The notes under the pieces: generated by a model | Told to the model about the DNA's origin: nothing | Seen by the model: the letters and a program-made list of their open reading frames with translations, nothing else | The model's database searches: none | Program-made: the position numbers and the translations under genes | Shown here: piece by piece, positions 1-7,964 of the stretch | Position numbering within the stretch: the stretch's first letter is position 1 | Layout: the number at the start of each line of letters is the position of its first letter | DNA from: Mucilaginibacter inviolabilis | GTDB lineage: Bacteria > Bacteroidota > Bacteroidia > Sphingobacteriales > Sphingobacteriaceae | Direction: 5' to 3' | Assembly: GCF_011089895.1 (NCBI RefSeq) | Contig: NZ_JAANAT010000003.1 | Span: 496,001 to 560,000, forward strand | Length of the DNA stretch: 64,000 nt

Positions 1-92
1 CGTTGGGCCTGTTGGTGGCGGAGTTTTTTATATCTAACCGTAAAAACATGCGGTTAAGCGGGTTGAAATTATTTGAAGTAAAAAAGTCATGA
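1..92 (+). CDS. batB: BatB-like VWA protein, C-terminal fragment (cut by window edge)
   Basis: An open frame enters from the left edge (first full codon at base 3) and stops with TGA at 90-92. It ends in a hydrophobic segment followed by a basic tail (LLVAEFFISNRKNMRLSG), as expected for the last membrane helix of the Bat-operon VWA proteins. The stop overlaps the ATG of the next gene in an ATGA arrangement, so the two are probably translationally coupled. The batB assignment is an inference from the batC-batD-batE order that follows; only about 29 residues are visible. Confidence 0.6.
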   Translation, partial: LGLLVAEFFISNRKNMRLSGLKLFEVKKS

Positions 93-841
93 AGCAATAT
101 ATCATCGTAGTTATATTAGTGCTGCAGGCTTCTATCCTTTTTGCCCAGCAGGAAAAAAAGTATATCAGGCAGGGTAACCAACTTTACCAGCAGCAAAACT
201 ATAAGGATGCCGAAAACAATTACCGGGTATCCATAGGTAAACAGGGTAAAACTGTTGCCGGTAACTTTAACCTGGGCGATGCCTTGTATAAGCAAAATAA
301 ATATGCCGATGCAGGGCAGCAGTTTAGCAAAATAGCCGCATCAAGCAAAAATAAAAACGTGTTGGCCAAAGCTTATCATAACCTGGGCAACTCCATGTTA
401 CAGTCAAAAAAGCTGGAAGAAAGCGTGGCTGCGTACAAAAAATCATTGTTGAATAATCCGGAAGATGAGGAAACCCGCTATAACCTGGCGTATGCCCAGG
501 AAAAGCTGAAACAAAAGCAGAAACAGGATAAGAACAAAAACAACAAGAACAACAAAGACAAGAATAAGGATAACAAGGACAAAGACAAGGATAAGAAGGA
601 TCAGGATAAAAAGAAAGACGATAAGGACAATAAAGATAAGAAGGACGATAACAAAAACGGGCAGGATAAAAACGACCCGAACAAGAATAACGGTGATCAG
701 AAACCCGATCCAAATAACGTATCAAAAGATGATGCGGAACGTATGCTGGAAGCTTTGAACAATGACGAAAAACAAACGCAGGATAAGCTGAAAAATAAAA
801 AACAAAAAGGTGCTAAAATGCACATCGAAAAGGAATGGTAG
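89..841 (+). CDS. batC: BatC-like periplasmic TPR protein
   Basis: This 250-residue protein has a signal peptide (about residues 1-19, ending LFA before QQ), three TPR-like repeats over roughly residues 24-126, then a very low-complexity Lys/Asp/Asn tail at about 140-205. The last part (DDAERMLEALNNDEKQTQ) resembles the conserved C-terminal motif seen in BatC proteins. Bat proteins are associated with aerotolerance or envelope stress in Bacteroidota, but their biochemical role is not settled; BatC is thought to be a protein-protein scaffold in the periplasm. It starts inside the batB stop and is followed by batD after a spacer holding an inverted repeat. The charged tail encodes long purine-rich runs on the plus strand. 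Confidence 0.85.
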   Translation: MKQYIIVVILVLQASILFAQQEKKYIRQGNQLYQQQNYKDAENNYRVSIGKQGKTVAGNFNLGDALYKQNKYADAGQQFSKIAASSKNKNVLAKAYHNLGNSMLQSKKLEESVAAYKKSLLNNPEDEETRYNLAYAQEKLKQKQKQDKNKNNKNNKDKNKDNKDKDKDKKDQDKKKDDKDNKDKKDDNKNGQDKNDPNKNNGDQKPDPNNVSKDDAERMLEALNNDEKQTQDKLKNKKQKGAKMHIEKEW

Positions 842-855
842 TTTGTTGGGGGCGA

Positions 856-945
856 GGTTCGAGTTGCGAGGTTCGTGTTACAGGATTCATGTTGATCCCG
901 AGCCCGCAACCAATAACCCGAACCCCGTTCCTCGCAACCCGAACC
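856..945. repeat. Inverted repeat in the batC-batD spacer
   Basis: The arm at 856-870 (GGTTCGAGTTGCGAG) pairs with 931-945 (CTCGCAACCCGAACC), 14 of 15 positions, around a 60-base interior that holds further fragments of the same words. The batD reading frame runs open through it, but its sequence is repeat-like rather than signal-peptide-like, which supports starting batD downstream. It could fold in the polycistronic RNA. Confidence 0.65.
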
Positions 946-959
946 AGATAAATGAAAGA

Positions 960-2792
960 ATGAAAAAAATATACTGCATATTGTTATTACTATTGCTGAG
1001 TACAAGCGTGCTTTTTGCTGCCGATATTCATTTTACGGCATCGGCAAGTAAAACAGAAGTGAGTACAACAGAGCAGTTTGAGGTAACTTTTACTGTGAAT
1101 AATAACGGCGATCGTTTTACGCCGCCTTCATTTACCGGTTTCCTGGTAGTATCAGGTCCTAACATGTCTACCAGTATGGAAGTTATCAATGGCAATGCCT
1201 CTTCCAGCATGGCTATTAGCTACGTACTGATTGCGGTAAAAGAAGGTACTTACACTATCGGTCCGGCAACTATTTTTTCGGGCGGGAAACAGTTAAGCAC
1301 CAAGCCACTGAAAATAAAAGTGGTAAAAGGCAGCCCTTCTCAACAAAATAATGCAGCCGCCGCGGCGGCTGCTGCTCAGTCGCAAAGTACGCCTGATAGC
1401 CGGGTTACCGTGAAAAGGCCGGGTACGGATATTAATAAATCATTATTTATCAGGGCTGATGTTGATAAAAGCAATGTATACCAGGGCGAGCAGATCACTT
1501 TAACTTACAAGTTGTATACCCGGGTAGCTATTGTAGGCAGCGAACCAGAAAAACTTCCGGATCTGAACGGTTTTTTTAGTCAGGATATCAAAAGCCCGAA
1601 TCAGAACCCCAATTGGCACGTAGAAACGTACAAAGGGGTAAAATTCAATGTGGCCGATATGAAAAAAAATATCCTGTTCCCCCAACATGCGGGTAACATC
1701 ACCATTGATCCGATAACTATGCTGTTTGTAATACGTGAGGCAGCCAAAGCAAGCGACGATGATATGTTTGGACAGTTTTTCGGCACCTACAATGATGTCA
1801 AATACAGGATCAAAAGCATGCCAACCGTTATTCATGTAAAGCCATTACCTCCGGGAAAACCTGATGGCTTTGGTGGCGCGGTGGGTAAGTTCTCTATCAG
1901 TACATCACTGGATAAAAAAGAGCTCAAGGCCAATGATCCGCTCAACTATAGCATTAAAATTTCGGGAACCGGAAACCTGAAACTGTTAAAACCTTTAAGC
2001 CCTGTATTCCCTGCCGATTTTGAGAAATACGATCCCAAAACGGAGGACACCATTGCCGAAAAAGAAAGCGGCGAAACAGGCACCCGCATCTATAACTATT
2101 TGCTGATACCACGGCATGAGGGCAATTTTAATATCGACCCGGTTAAGTTTTCGTACTTTAACCCGGCTACCGGCAAATATGTGTCGCTGCCAACCGAGGG
2201 CTTCAAAATAAAGGTAAACAAGGGCACCCTGGAAAATAATGTGACCGCATTTTCGGGCGCTGATAAACAGGATGTAAAACTATTGAACAAGGATATCCGC
2301 TATATTAAAACCAGCGGTGATATCACCAAAAACGGCGAAGGTTTTTACGACTCGAACCTATACTATAGTTTATTGGCTTTTGGTCCGCTTTTGTTTTTAG
2401 GCGCGCTGATATACGGTAAATGGTACGAAAAAAATAACAGCGATATTGTAGAGGTAAAAAAGAGGAAAGCCGGTAGAATTGCAGCTAAACACCTGGCCAG
2501 TGCGCAGGCGCAGTTAAAAGCCAATAATTCCAAAGCTTTTTATGAAAATGTATTCAGGGGCTTGTATGGTTATTTAAGCGATAAGCTGAATATCGCCGCG
2601 GCCGACCTGAACCGCGAAAGGATTGCCTCAGAACTAAAAGCGCGTTCGCTGGATGAAGGACTGATCAACGAACTGCTGGATACGCTTGACTTATGCGATA
2701 TGGCACGTTATGCGCCGGTATCGGGTATTTCGGAGCAGCAGATGTTCGACAAAGCCAAAAACATGATCAATGACATTGAAGATAAATTGTAG
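960..2792 (+). CDS. batD: BatD-like membrane-anchored oxygen tolerance protein
   Basis: The start is placed at ATG 960 because this gives a clean signal peptide (MKKIYCILLLLLLSTSVLFA) and a 610-residue protein. The frame is open back to 810, but that stretch reads through the intergenic inverted repeat. After the signal peptide come several periplasmic beta-sandwich stretches with FTPPSFTGF near the N-terminus (the BatD 'oxygen tolerance' type), an Ala run, a single membrane helix (SLLAFGPLLFLGALIYG, around residue 475) and a cytoplasmic helical tail of about 120 residues. The neighbours batB, batC and batE make the assignment strong. Function in the cell is inferred from the family: a periplasmic partner of the BatA/B VWA proteins. 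Confidence 0.88.
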   Translation: MKKIYCILLLLLLSTSVLFAADIHFTASASKTEVSTTEQFEVTFTVNNNGDRFTPPSFTGFLVVSGPNMSTSMEVINGNASSSMAISYVLIAVKEGTYTIGPATIFSGGKQLSTKPLKIKVVKGSPSQQNNAAAAAAAAQSQSTPDSRVTVKRPGTDINKSLFIRADVDKSNVYQGEQITLTYKLYTRVAIVGSEPEKLPDLNGFFSQDIKSPNQNPNWHVETYKGVKFNVADMKKNILFPQHAGNITIDPITMLFVIREAAKASDDDMFGQFFGTYNDVKYRIKSMPTVIHVKPLPPGKPDGFGGAVGKFSISTSLDKKELKANDPLNYSIKISGTGNLKLLKPLSPVFPADFEKYDPKTEDTIAEKESGETGTRIYNYLLIPRHEGNFNIDPVKFSYFNPATGKYVSLPTEGFKIKVNKGTLENNVTAFSGADKQDVKLLNKDIRYIKTSGDITKNGEGFYDSNLYYSLLAFGPLLFLGALIYGKWYEKNNSDIVEVKKRKAGRIAAKHLASAQAQLKANNSKAFYENVFRGLYGYLSDKLNIAAADLNRERIASELKARSLDEGLINELLDTLDLCDMARYAPVSGISEQQMFDKAKNMINDIEDKL

Positions 2793-2840
2793 ATGTGCGG
2801 ATATGCAGATTAAAGATGTGCAGATGAAATCACTCTTTAA

Positions 2841-2873
2841 AGACTTACGAAGTTTTTAAAACTTCGTAAGTCT
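2841..2873. repeat. Near-perfect palindrome between batD and batE
   Basis: AGACTTACGAAGTTTTT at 2841-2857 is followed at once by its reverse complement to 2873, a stem of about 16 pairs with almost no loop. It lacks a following T run on the plus strand, so it is more like a dispersed palindromic intergenic element than a classical terminator. Confidence 0.7.
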
Positions 2874-2896
2874 GACTATTCAACGGCAGATGAAAT

Positions 2897-2928
2897 CAAT
2901 AATTCAATAAATCACTAATTCAATAATT
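2897..2928. repeat. AT-rich short repeat, copy 1 of 2
   Basis: This 32-base AT-rich word (CAATAATTCA-TAAATCA-TAATTCAATAATT pattern) recurs at 38132-38163 with 30 of 32 positions equal. It lies just upstream of batE; no function is apparent. Confidence 0.6.
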
Positions 2929-2938
2929 AATCACCCCG

Positions 2939-3697
2939 ATGAGGCGTATTATATATTTATTATTACTTATCATATCGCCGCTATTGGCTTTCAGCGATGA
3001 TGCTACATCGGCGCTCTTTAAAAAGGGTAATGCCGAGTATGCCAAAGCTCAGTATAAGGAGGCTATAGCCTCTTACCAGAAACTGGTTGACGGTGGTTAT
3101 CGCTCGGTTGCGGTTTACTTTAACCTGGGTAATGCCTATTACAAAAACGACGATATCCCATCGGCATTACTGTATTATGAAAAGGCGCACAAGCTTTCAC
3201 CAGGCGATGAGGACATCCGTATCAACATACAGCTGGCCAATTTAAAAACCACCGACAAGCTGGAAGCCACACCAGAGTTTTTTATTACCAAATGGTGGCA
3301 CGGGTTTATCCTGGCCTGCTCCTTAGGTACACTGGCTGTACTGAGCGTGTTGTTGATATTGGCCGGAGCGTTGTTATTGATCTTATATCGCTTTACCCAA
3401 TCGGTAACCGTTAAAAAAGTATCTTTTTACTCGGCTTTAGCGCTGGTGTTTTTAGGACTGGTTTGCATTTTTGTAGCTGGTCGTCAGGCCGATTATTTTG
3501 ACAGCCATCACGAGGCCATTGTTTTCAGTGGTTCGGTAACCATTAAAAGTGCACCAACGCTGAAGTCGAAAGATTTGTTTGTACTGCATGATGGCACCAA
3601 GGTTGATATCCTGGAGCATAATAACGATTGGGTAAAGATCAGGCTATCTAACGGAAACGAAGGTTGGATAACTGCTACGGATATCAGGGAAATATAA
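2939..3697 (+). CDS. batE: BatE-like TPR and SH3 domain protein
   Basis: A 252-residue protein with a signal peptide (residues 1-18), two TPR units (about 22-95), two membrane helices (about 121-150 and 163-183), and a C-terminal bacterial SH3 domain (about 195-252, with the typical GWI near the end). This order of modules matches BatE. It closes the Bat operon and is separated from batD by 146 bases of palindromic repeat, so it may be expressed at a different level. The SH3 domain probably sits in the periplasm and may bind peptidoglycan or a protein partner; that is inference. Confidence 0.85.
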   Translation: MRRIIYLLLLIISPLLAFSDDATSALFKKGNAEYAKAQYKEAIASYQKLVDGGYRSVAVYFNLGNAYYKNDDIPSALLYYEKAHKLSPGDEDIRINIQLANLKTTDKLEATPEFFITKWWHGFILACSLGTLAVLSVLLILAGALLLILYRFTQSVTVKKVSFYSALALVFLGLVCIFVAGRQADYFDSHHEAIVFSGSVTIKSAPTLKSKDLFVLHDGTKVDILEHNNDWVKIRLSNGNEGWITATDIREI

Positions 3698-3711
3698 GGT
3701 GGTGGTTAGCT

Positions 3712-3785
3712 TATAGTTCATAGAAGCTAGAATCAAGGCTATCTATAAAACGACATAGCTATGTCGCTATAATTCATGAACTATA
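3712..3785. repeat. Nested palindromes in a convergent spacer
   Basis: Between batE and the leftward kinase gene, TATAGTTCAT (3712-3721) pairs with ATGAACTATA (3776-3785), and a perfect 16-base palindrome CGACATAGCTATGTCG sits inside at 3751-3766. More copies of the ATGAACTAT word follow to about 3820. It may act as a two-way terminator structure, though no clean T run follows. Confidence 0.5.
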
Positions 3786-3826
3786 GACTATGAACCATGA
3801 ACTATGATCCATGAACCATTAATTCA

Positions 3827-4720
3827 TTAACTATAAACAGCAAACGTTTTCTCGCCTACTTCCAGTAAATTCAGCACATCTTCTTGAGTGCCGGTAAATG
3901 GTCCGGATGATTCTATTTTAAAGCTGGCCATGGCTGCTGCAAACTCGCCGGCTTCCTGGAACGATGCCCCTTTAATGCGCTGGTATAAATAGCCGGCCAT
4001 GTAGGTATCGCCGCAGCCGGTAGCATCAACAACCGCTGTTGGGGTGTAAGCAGGCACGTTGTAAAAAAGACCACCGGCATAAATTACAGAACCCATGCTG
4101 CCCAGGGTAATCACTACTTCTTTAACACCCCAATCGGCCAGTACAAATGCACCTTTTTTGATATCGGTAAGTCCGGTAAGGGCTTCCAGTTCGTGCTCAT
4201 TAACCTTTAAAATATCAATGTATTGCAGGGCTTCTTTTTTGGCTGGCCAATCAACGGGGATCACATTTTTATCTTCCACCTTGCGTAAATATCCTTGTGC
4301 GTCCAATGATACCCTGCCGCGACTGCTCAGTTCCTTGATAAGACTAACCGGGATATCATCGGCCAAAAGCGGACCTAAGTGAAATATCTGTGCGTCAATT
4401 CCCTGCAGTTGTTCGACAGTAAAAGGATCGGCTTTCTGGAGCACGCGCTGGGTGCGGTGATCCTGGTTGCCGGAGTAAATATTTTCGAAGTATACGGTAT
4501 GGGCGCAGGTTGATGCATGTACTTCGGTACCCTTGGCACGTAAAGCCTCAACAGTAGGCATTTCACTTTCGGCAAGCGAGGTTACCAAAGTATAGCTTAC
4601 ATCCATATTACGGATGGCGCTTGAAAAATAAAAAGATGTACCACCGGCCATATGTTTAACCGCTTGTGGCGTCACCACTTTATCTAACGTAATATGCCCT
4701 ATGCAACAAATATCGTACAT
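3827..4720 (-). CDS. PfkB-family carbohydrate kinase
   Basis: A 297-residue protein of the ribokinase/PfkB fold. The PfkB second signature is clear near the C-terminus (VVDATGCGDTYMAGYL), with the catalytic aspartate in GCGD and the glycine anion hole before it. The N-terminal glycine motif is present as HMAGGTSFYF. Substrate cannot be told from sequence: family members phosphorylate sugars, nucleosides or inositol. It stands alone, flanked by a convergent batE and a secreted unknown on the same strand, so no pathway context helps. Length is normal for the family. Confidence 0.85.
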   Translation of the reverse strand: MYDICCIGHITLDKVVTPQAVKHMAGGTSFYFSSAIRNMDVSYTLVTSLAESEMPTVEALRAKGTEVHASTCAHTVYFENIYSGNQDHRTQRVLQKADPFTVEQLQGIDAQIFHLGPLLADDIPVSLIKELSSRGRVSLDAQGYLRKVEDKNVIPVDWPAKKEALQYIDILKVNEHELEALTGLTDIKKGAFVLADWGVKEVVITLGSMGSVIYAGGLFYNVPAYTPTAVVDATGCGDTYMAGYLYQRIKGASFQEAGEFAAAMASFKIESSGPFTGTQEDVLNLLEVGEKTFAVYS

Positions 4721-4871
4721 GAAATTCCCCCCTTATTAACCAATGCCCCTGCTTTTTATATTCGGAGCAAACCGCAAAGGTAGGTAATAAGATGGTTTAT
4801 TAAATGTATAATGCTGGTTACATGCAAAAAAATGACATATAATGGGTAGTGGCTGTTGATGCAGAAGGAAA

Positions 4872-5519
4872 TCAATGCGTTTTTTTCCAGGAGACCATGG
4901 CTTCTTTAAAGCCCGATTCATAATCGTCTATTGTTTTCTTTTTGATAGCAGGCCACTCATTTGTGGGTTTGCTTAGCGGTTCGTTACCAGCTTTATTGGC
5001 AAAGGCAGAATTCATGGCGCCCATGCCCGTTAAATTTATCCAGCGCTGATCATATTTTTCTTCATTTGATCGTTCAAATGCGATTACCCTGGAAATTGCC
5101 TTCCCCAGATCATCCAGATGCGCAAAGGCGTATTGATTAATATCGGGGCCAAATGTTTGGTTGTACTGTGCCGCGGATGCCGATTTATCGGCACAGCGGT
5201 TAACATCATATCTTGCCCTTAACTGGGCCAGATAAAACCAAAAGATAGCGTCGTTGAATTTGCCCGAGGTAAAAAGCGCTTTTGATAAAGCATATAAAAC
5301 AGGCGGATCATAGGTATTGGGCGATTTTATAATGGAATCGATAAGTTTTGATTGGGTTGGATTTTTAGGGTTTAGCACCGACGACATGATTCTGATATCA
5401 TTTTTGGTGTCGATTTTGCTATACGCGCCTTTGGGTTTCACGGTATGGTTTGTAACGTTTTGTGCCCTGGTTACAAATACAGGCAGGATGAGGAGCAAGA
5501 TTACAGCTGTTTTTTTCAT
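4872..5519 (-). CDS. Secreted protein of unknown function
   Basis: The frame can start at a TTG (5528), but ATG at 5519 gives a proper signal peptide (MKKTAVILLLILPVFVTRAQ) and a 215-residue protein. The mature part is largely helical, with a stretch resembling a Sel1/TPR-type unit (ALFTSGKFNDAIFWFYLAQ) in the middle. No catalytic motif was recognised. It is probably periplasmic. Neighbours give no functional clue. Confidence 0.65.
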   Translation of the reverse strand: MKKTAVILLLILPVFVTRAQNVTNHTVKPKGAYSKIDTKNDIRIMSSVLNPKNPTQSKLIDSIIKSPNTYDPPVLYALSKALFTSGKFNDAIFWFYLAQLRARYDVNRCADKSASAAQYNQTFGPDINQYAFAHLDDLGKAISRVIAFERSNEEKYDQRWINLTGMGAMNSAFANKAGNEPLSKPTNEWPAIKKKTIDDYESGFKEAMVSWKKTH

Positions 5520-5721
5520 GGCAGACAATGAATAAAGGTTTATCTATATAATCGGTTATCGATAAAGGAGATGTGCTGCTGCCCCTGGTTTTGAAAAAAT
5601 AAATATAGAACTATTTTCCAAAATATAATACCAATTTCGTCATAGCCAGGGAGGAATGAAAATTACTCCACTCAATTACTTCTTTTTCAATATCTTTAAT
5701 TTTAACCTTAAAACGCATCAA

Positions 5722-6123
5722 ATGAAAGCAAAAACAATTTTACTGCTCCTGTTTTTGGGTCTTTCTGTTAGTTGCCTGCAAGCACAAACTACAGATATGC
5801 CCAAAGTAAAAAAAAGCATGATCAAAGTTACCGTCCTTTACCCTAACGGCGATGGGAAAACCTTTGATATGGATTATTATACTAAACATCACATGCCACT
5901 GATGGCTAAATTTTTTAACCTGAAAATTTACGCTATTGATAAAGGCATATCAAGTGGAACGCCCGATAAACCGGTTCCGTTCCTGGCCATAGGCTATCTA
6001 TATTTTGATAAGCTTTCTGATTATGAAACCGCCCTTGCAAAGCATCTGGACGAGATAAGGGCCGATTTTCCGAAATATACCAATATTACACCTCTTGTCC
6101 AGATCAGCGAGGTAGTTCAATGA
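5722..6123 (+). CDS. Exported EthD-domain protein
   Basis: The start is set at ATG 5722 because the following residues form a signal peptide (MKAKTILLLLFLGLSVSCLQ); an in-frame ATG at 5656 would add 22 residues without such character. The mature domain shows the EthD/dimeric alpha-beta barrel pattern, with VLYPNGDGKTFDMDYYTKHH and a following HMPLM, found in small proteins of the EthD family. EthD is linked to ether degradation in actinobacteria, but most Bacteroidota members have no assigned function. An export signal on such a small barrel is somewhat unusual. A strong hairpin terminator follows about 50 bases after the stop. Confidence 0.75.
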   Translation: MKAKTILLLLFLGLSVSCLQAQTTDMPKVKKSMIKVTVLYPNGDGKTFDMDYYTKHHMPLMAKFFNLKIYAIDKGISSGTPDKPVPFLAIGYLYFDKLSDYETALAKHLDEIRADFPKYTNITPLVQISEVVQ

Positions 6124-6150
6124 TCAATATGGAATAATATTCGCTAAAAA

Positions 6151-6424
6151 TTGCGTATATTTGTATGTATAAACAGCCCGGTTTTCCGCTCAAAAAGGAA
6201 AGCCGGGCTGTTTTGTTAAGAGAAAATAGAGACTAAAAATTACTCGTTTAAGAGTTAATTATATGATAATCAGAAAATTAATACTTTTTAAACCTTTCAA
6301 AACCCATCGAAAATTTGTTAAAAAGTGTTAAAATCGATGGTTTTGAACCAATTTTCGAACGTTTTTGGGCCATTTTTACCCTGTTTTTGATCAGAAAAGT
6401 GTTAAAATTCAGCTTTAAAAAGTT
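6151..6424. repeat. Dispersed intergenic element, copy 1 (hairpin plus AT-rich tail)
   Basis: This stretch fills most of the 323-base gap between the EthD gene and the convergent HMA-DoxX gene. It matches, in inverted orientation, the region 37532-37812. Shared parts in order are a TAnnTTT-like box, the CAGCCCGG hairpin, TTTTGTTAAGA, a TTTAAAAAGTATTAATTT word, a block identical over 30 bases (6310-6339 against 37615-37644), and a more diverged GAATTTTAAC / CTTTTTAAA portion at the far end. No reading frame is present. Confidence 0.75.
6171..6215 (+). terminator. Rho-independent terminator after the EthD gene
   Basis: The arms AAACAGCCCGGTTTTCC (6171-6187) and GGAAAGCCGGGCTGTTT (6197-6213) pair along their whole length allowing G-U pairs, with a 9-base loop and a following TTTT. 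It is also the hairpin of the dispersed element described at 6151-6424. Confidence 0.8.
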
Positions 6425-6446
6425 TTTCAGGTAACCTGCAGGTTTC

Positions 6447-7184
6447 TTAAAGAACAGCCAATAAAGTTACCCCGCTCATCACAATCATCAGGGCATCTTC
6501 TACAATAGTAACAGTGCTCATGGGCAGATTAAAAACGGCACCAAGACAAGCGCATTGAATTTTGCGTTTGTTCAGCACACTTTGCAGCACGCCGATCAAA
6601 CTTACGGTCATCACCACAAAGGTGATTGCATTTACGGCAAAAGGCTGCACATCCAGCGCGAAGGCTATGCCTAGTCCCAGTTCAACAAAAGCGTATATAT
6701 ATCCCCATGCTTTGAAGCGTTTGGCTACAATATCATACATGGAGTAACTATCGGCAAAGCCCTGCAGGTTAAGTAGTTTGAAAAAAGAAAAGGTGAGGAA
6801 AAATCCGCTCATAAACACGCGCATGGCAGTCATGGTCATAAAGCCATGCTCCATATAGCCTGCTATAATAGCTATGGTTAAAATATAGCCGAAAATAAGT
6901 AAAATGGGCTTGTAGGTGGCCAGCCAGGTGCGATTCTCGTCGACCATATCCATAGTCATGGCCTGGTGAGTATGTTGTACTTCGCTAAGCTGATACTTGG
7001 GATAGTCTTTTAAGGCATTTTGCAGTGCGGTTGTTGGGATATGCTGCGCCATGGTGATATCCGCAGTGCCTTCGGCAAGGGAAATATCTACCTTTTGCAC
7101 ATCTTTGATCTGCGATAGCAGGGTTTGTACTTTATTTTGACAGCCGCCGCAGGTCATGCCGGTTATTTGATAAGTATGTGTCAT
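6447..7184 (-). CDS. HMA domain plus DoxX/MauE-like membrane protein
   Basis: A 245-residue protein. Residues 1-66 form a heavy-metal-associated domain with the metal-binding loop GMTCGGC (Cys12, Cys15). From about residue 90 there are four to five membrane helices of the DoxX/MauE type, with a CxC pair (IQCACLG) between the last helices. The fusion suggests a membrane protein that receives a soft metal such as copper, or acts in thiol redox, at the inner membrane; both are inference. The next gene upstream, on the same strand and about 100 bases away, is a regulator that carries its own HMA-like domain, which supports a metal-linked role. Confidence 0.8.
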   Translation of the reverse strand: MTHTYQITGMTCGGCQNKVQTLLSQIKDVQKVDISLAEGTADITMAQHIPTTALQNALKDYPKYQLSEVQHTHQAMTMDMVDENRTWLATYKPILLIFGYILTIAIIAGYMEHGFMTMTAMRVFMSGFFLTFSFFKLLNLQGFADSYSMYDIVAKRFKAWGYIYAFVELGLGIAFALDVQPFAVNAITFVVMTVSLIGVLQSVLNKRKIQCACLGAVFNLPMSTVTIVEDALMIVMSGVTLLAVL

Positions 7185-7288
7185 GATTTATAATTAAATT
7201 GATAACACAAATTTACCTACAGCACAGCCGGTAAGCCTTACAGAATTATGGATGGTTGTTATAAGATTTTTATTGGGATGGAGCCCGT

Positions 7289-7861
7289 TTATACATCGTC
7301 GATATTTTTGCGAGCGTGCTTTTGCAAACCCTTGAATTGCGAAGGCGTCATCCCGGTTACCTGCTTAAACTGGGCCGAAAGATGCGCTACACTGCTATAG
7401 CCTAATTGATAGGAGATCTCTGACAGGCTCAGCTCGTTATAAATGAGGAGCTCTTTTACTCTTTCAATTTTTTGGGCGATGTGATATTTTTCGATGGTGG
7501 TGCCTTCTACAGAGGAAAACAGATTGCTGAGGTAACTATAATCGTGATGCAAATGATCGGTCAGTATGGCCGAAAGTTTTAAAGTATTGGCCGTATCAGT
7601 ATGATGCACCAGTTTAATGATCTCAGTTTTTATTTGCTCTATTAGTCGGCTTTTCTGGTTATCTATCAGTTCAAAACCCAACGCTGTGAGGGATTTTTCC
7701 AGTTCCTTGATTTGTTGTGTCCCTGGGTTTTCTTTCAGTGCTACTTCGCCAAGTTCCACGCTTAAAGGTTCCAGACCGGCTTTTTCCAGTTCGGTTTGTA
7801 CCGCCATTTTGCAGCGGTTGCATACCATGTTTTTGATGTACAGTTTCACAGGATCATTCAT
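7289..7861 (-). CDS. AraC-family regulator with an N-terminal HMA-like domain
   Basis: A 190-residue protein. The N-terminal 65 residues look like an HMA fold with a changed metal loop (NMVCNRCK, a CxxC pair at about 14-17). The C-terminal third is an AraC DNA-binding domain with two helix-turn-helix units (SLSEISYQLGYSSVAHLSAQ and a following MTPSQFK). AraC regulators usually sense small molecules through an N-terminal domain; here the sensor would be a metal-binding one. It is on the same strand as the HMA-DoxX gene and directly upstream, so it probably controls it and perhaps itself. The target metal is unknown. Confidence 0.82.
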   Translation of the reverse strand: MNDPVKLYIKNMVCNRCKMAVQTELEKAGLEPLSVELGEVALKENPGTQQIKELEKSLTALGFELIDNQKSRLIEQIKTEIIKLVHHTDTANTLKLSAILTDHLHHDYSYLSNLFSSVEGTTIEKYHIAQKIERVKELLIYNELSLSEISYQLGYSSVAHLSAQFKQVTGMTPSQFKGLQKHARKNIDDV

Positions 7862-7897
7862 GTGCTGTAAAGCTATATATAAATCCGTAATGCAGCA

Positions 7898-7923
7898 AAA
7901 GCCCCTGTATGCACAGGGGCTTT
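7898..7923 (-). terminator. Terminator after the VWA gene
   Basis: AAAGCCCCTGT (7898-7908) pairs with ACAGGGGCTTT (7913-7923) with a 4-base loop, and read leftward it ends in a T run. A second hairpin (CTCCCC with GGGGAG, about 7946-7963) lies right after the VWA stop and is followed leftward by TTTTT. Together they insulate the VWA gene from the AraC gene. Confidence 0.75.
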
Positions 7924-7964
7924 GTTAAGCCAAACTAATCAAAAAGCTCCCCCTTTAGGGGAGG

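Noticed and set aside
324..725. 133-codon leftward frame opposite the batC low-complexity tail
   Set aside because: Shadow frame caused by the Lys/Asp/Asn codon bias of batC; Cys/Tyr/Pro-rich with no family likeness.
856..945. CRISPR-like repeats
   Set aside because: The repeats here and elsewhere in the window are inverted pairs, not regularly spaced direct repeats, and no cas genes are present.
810..959. Upstream extension of batD to an in-frame ATG at 810
   Set aside because: It would overlap batC and read through an inverted repeat; ATG 960 gives a proper signal peptide.
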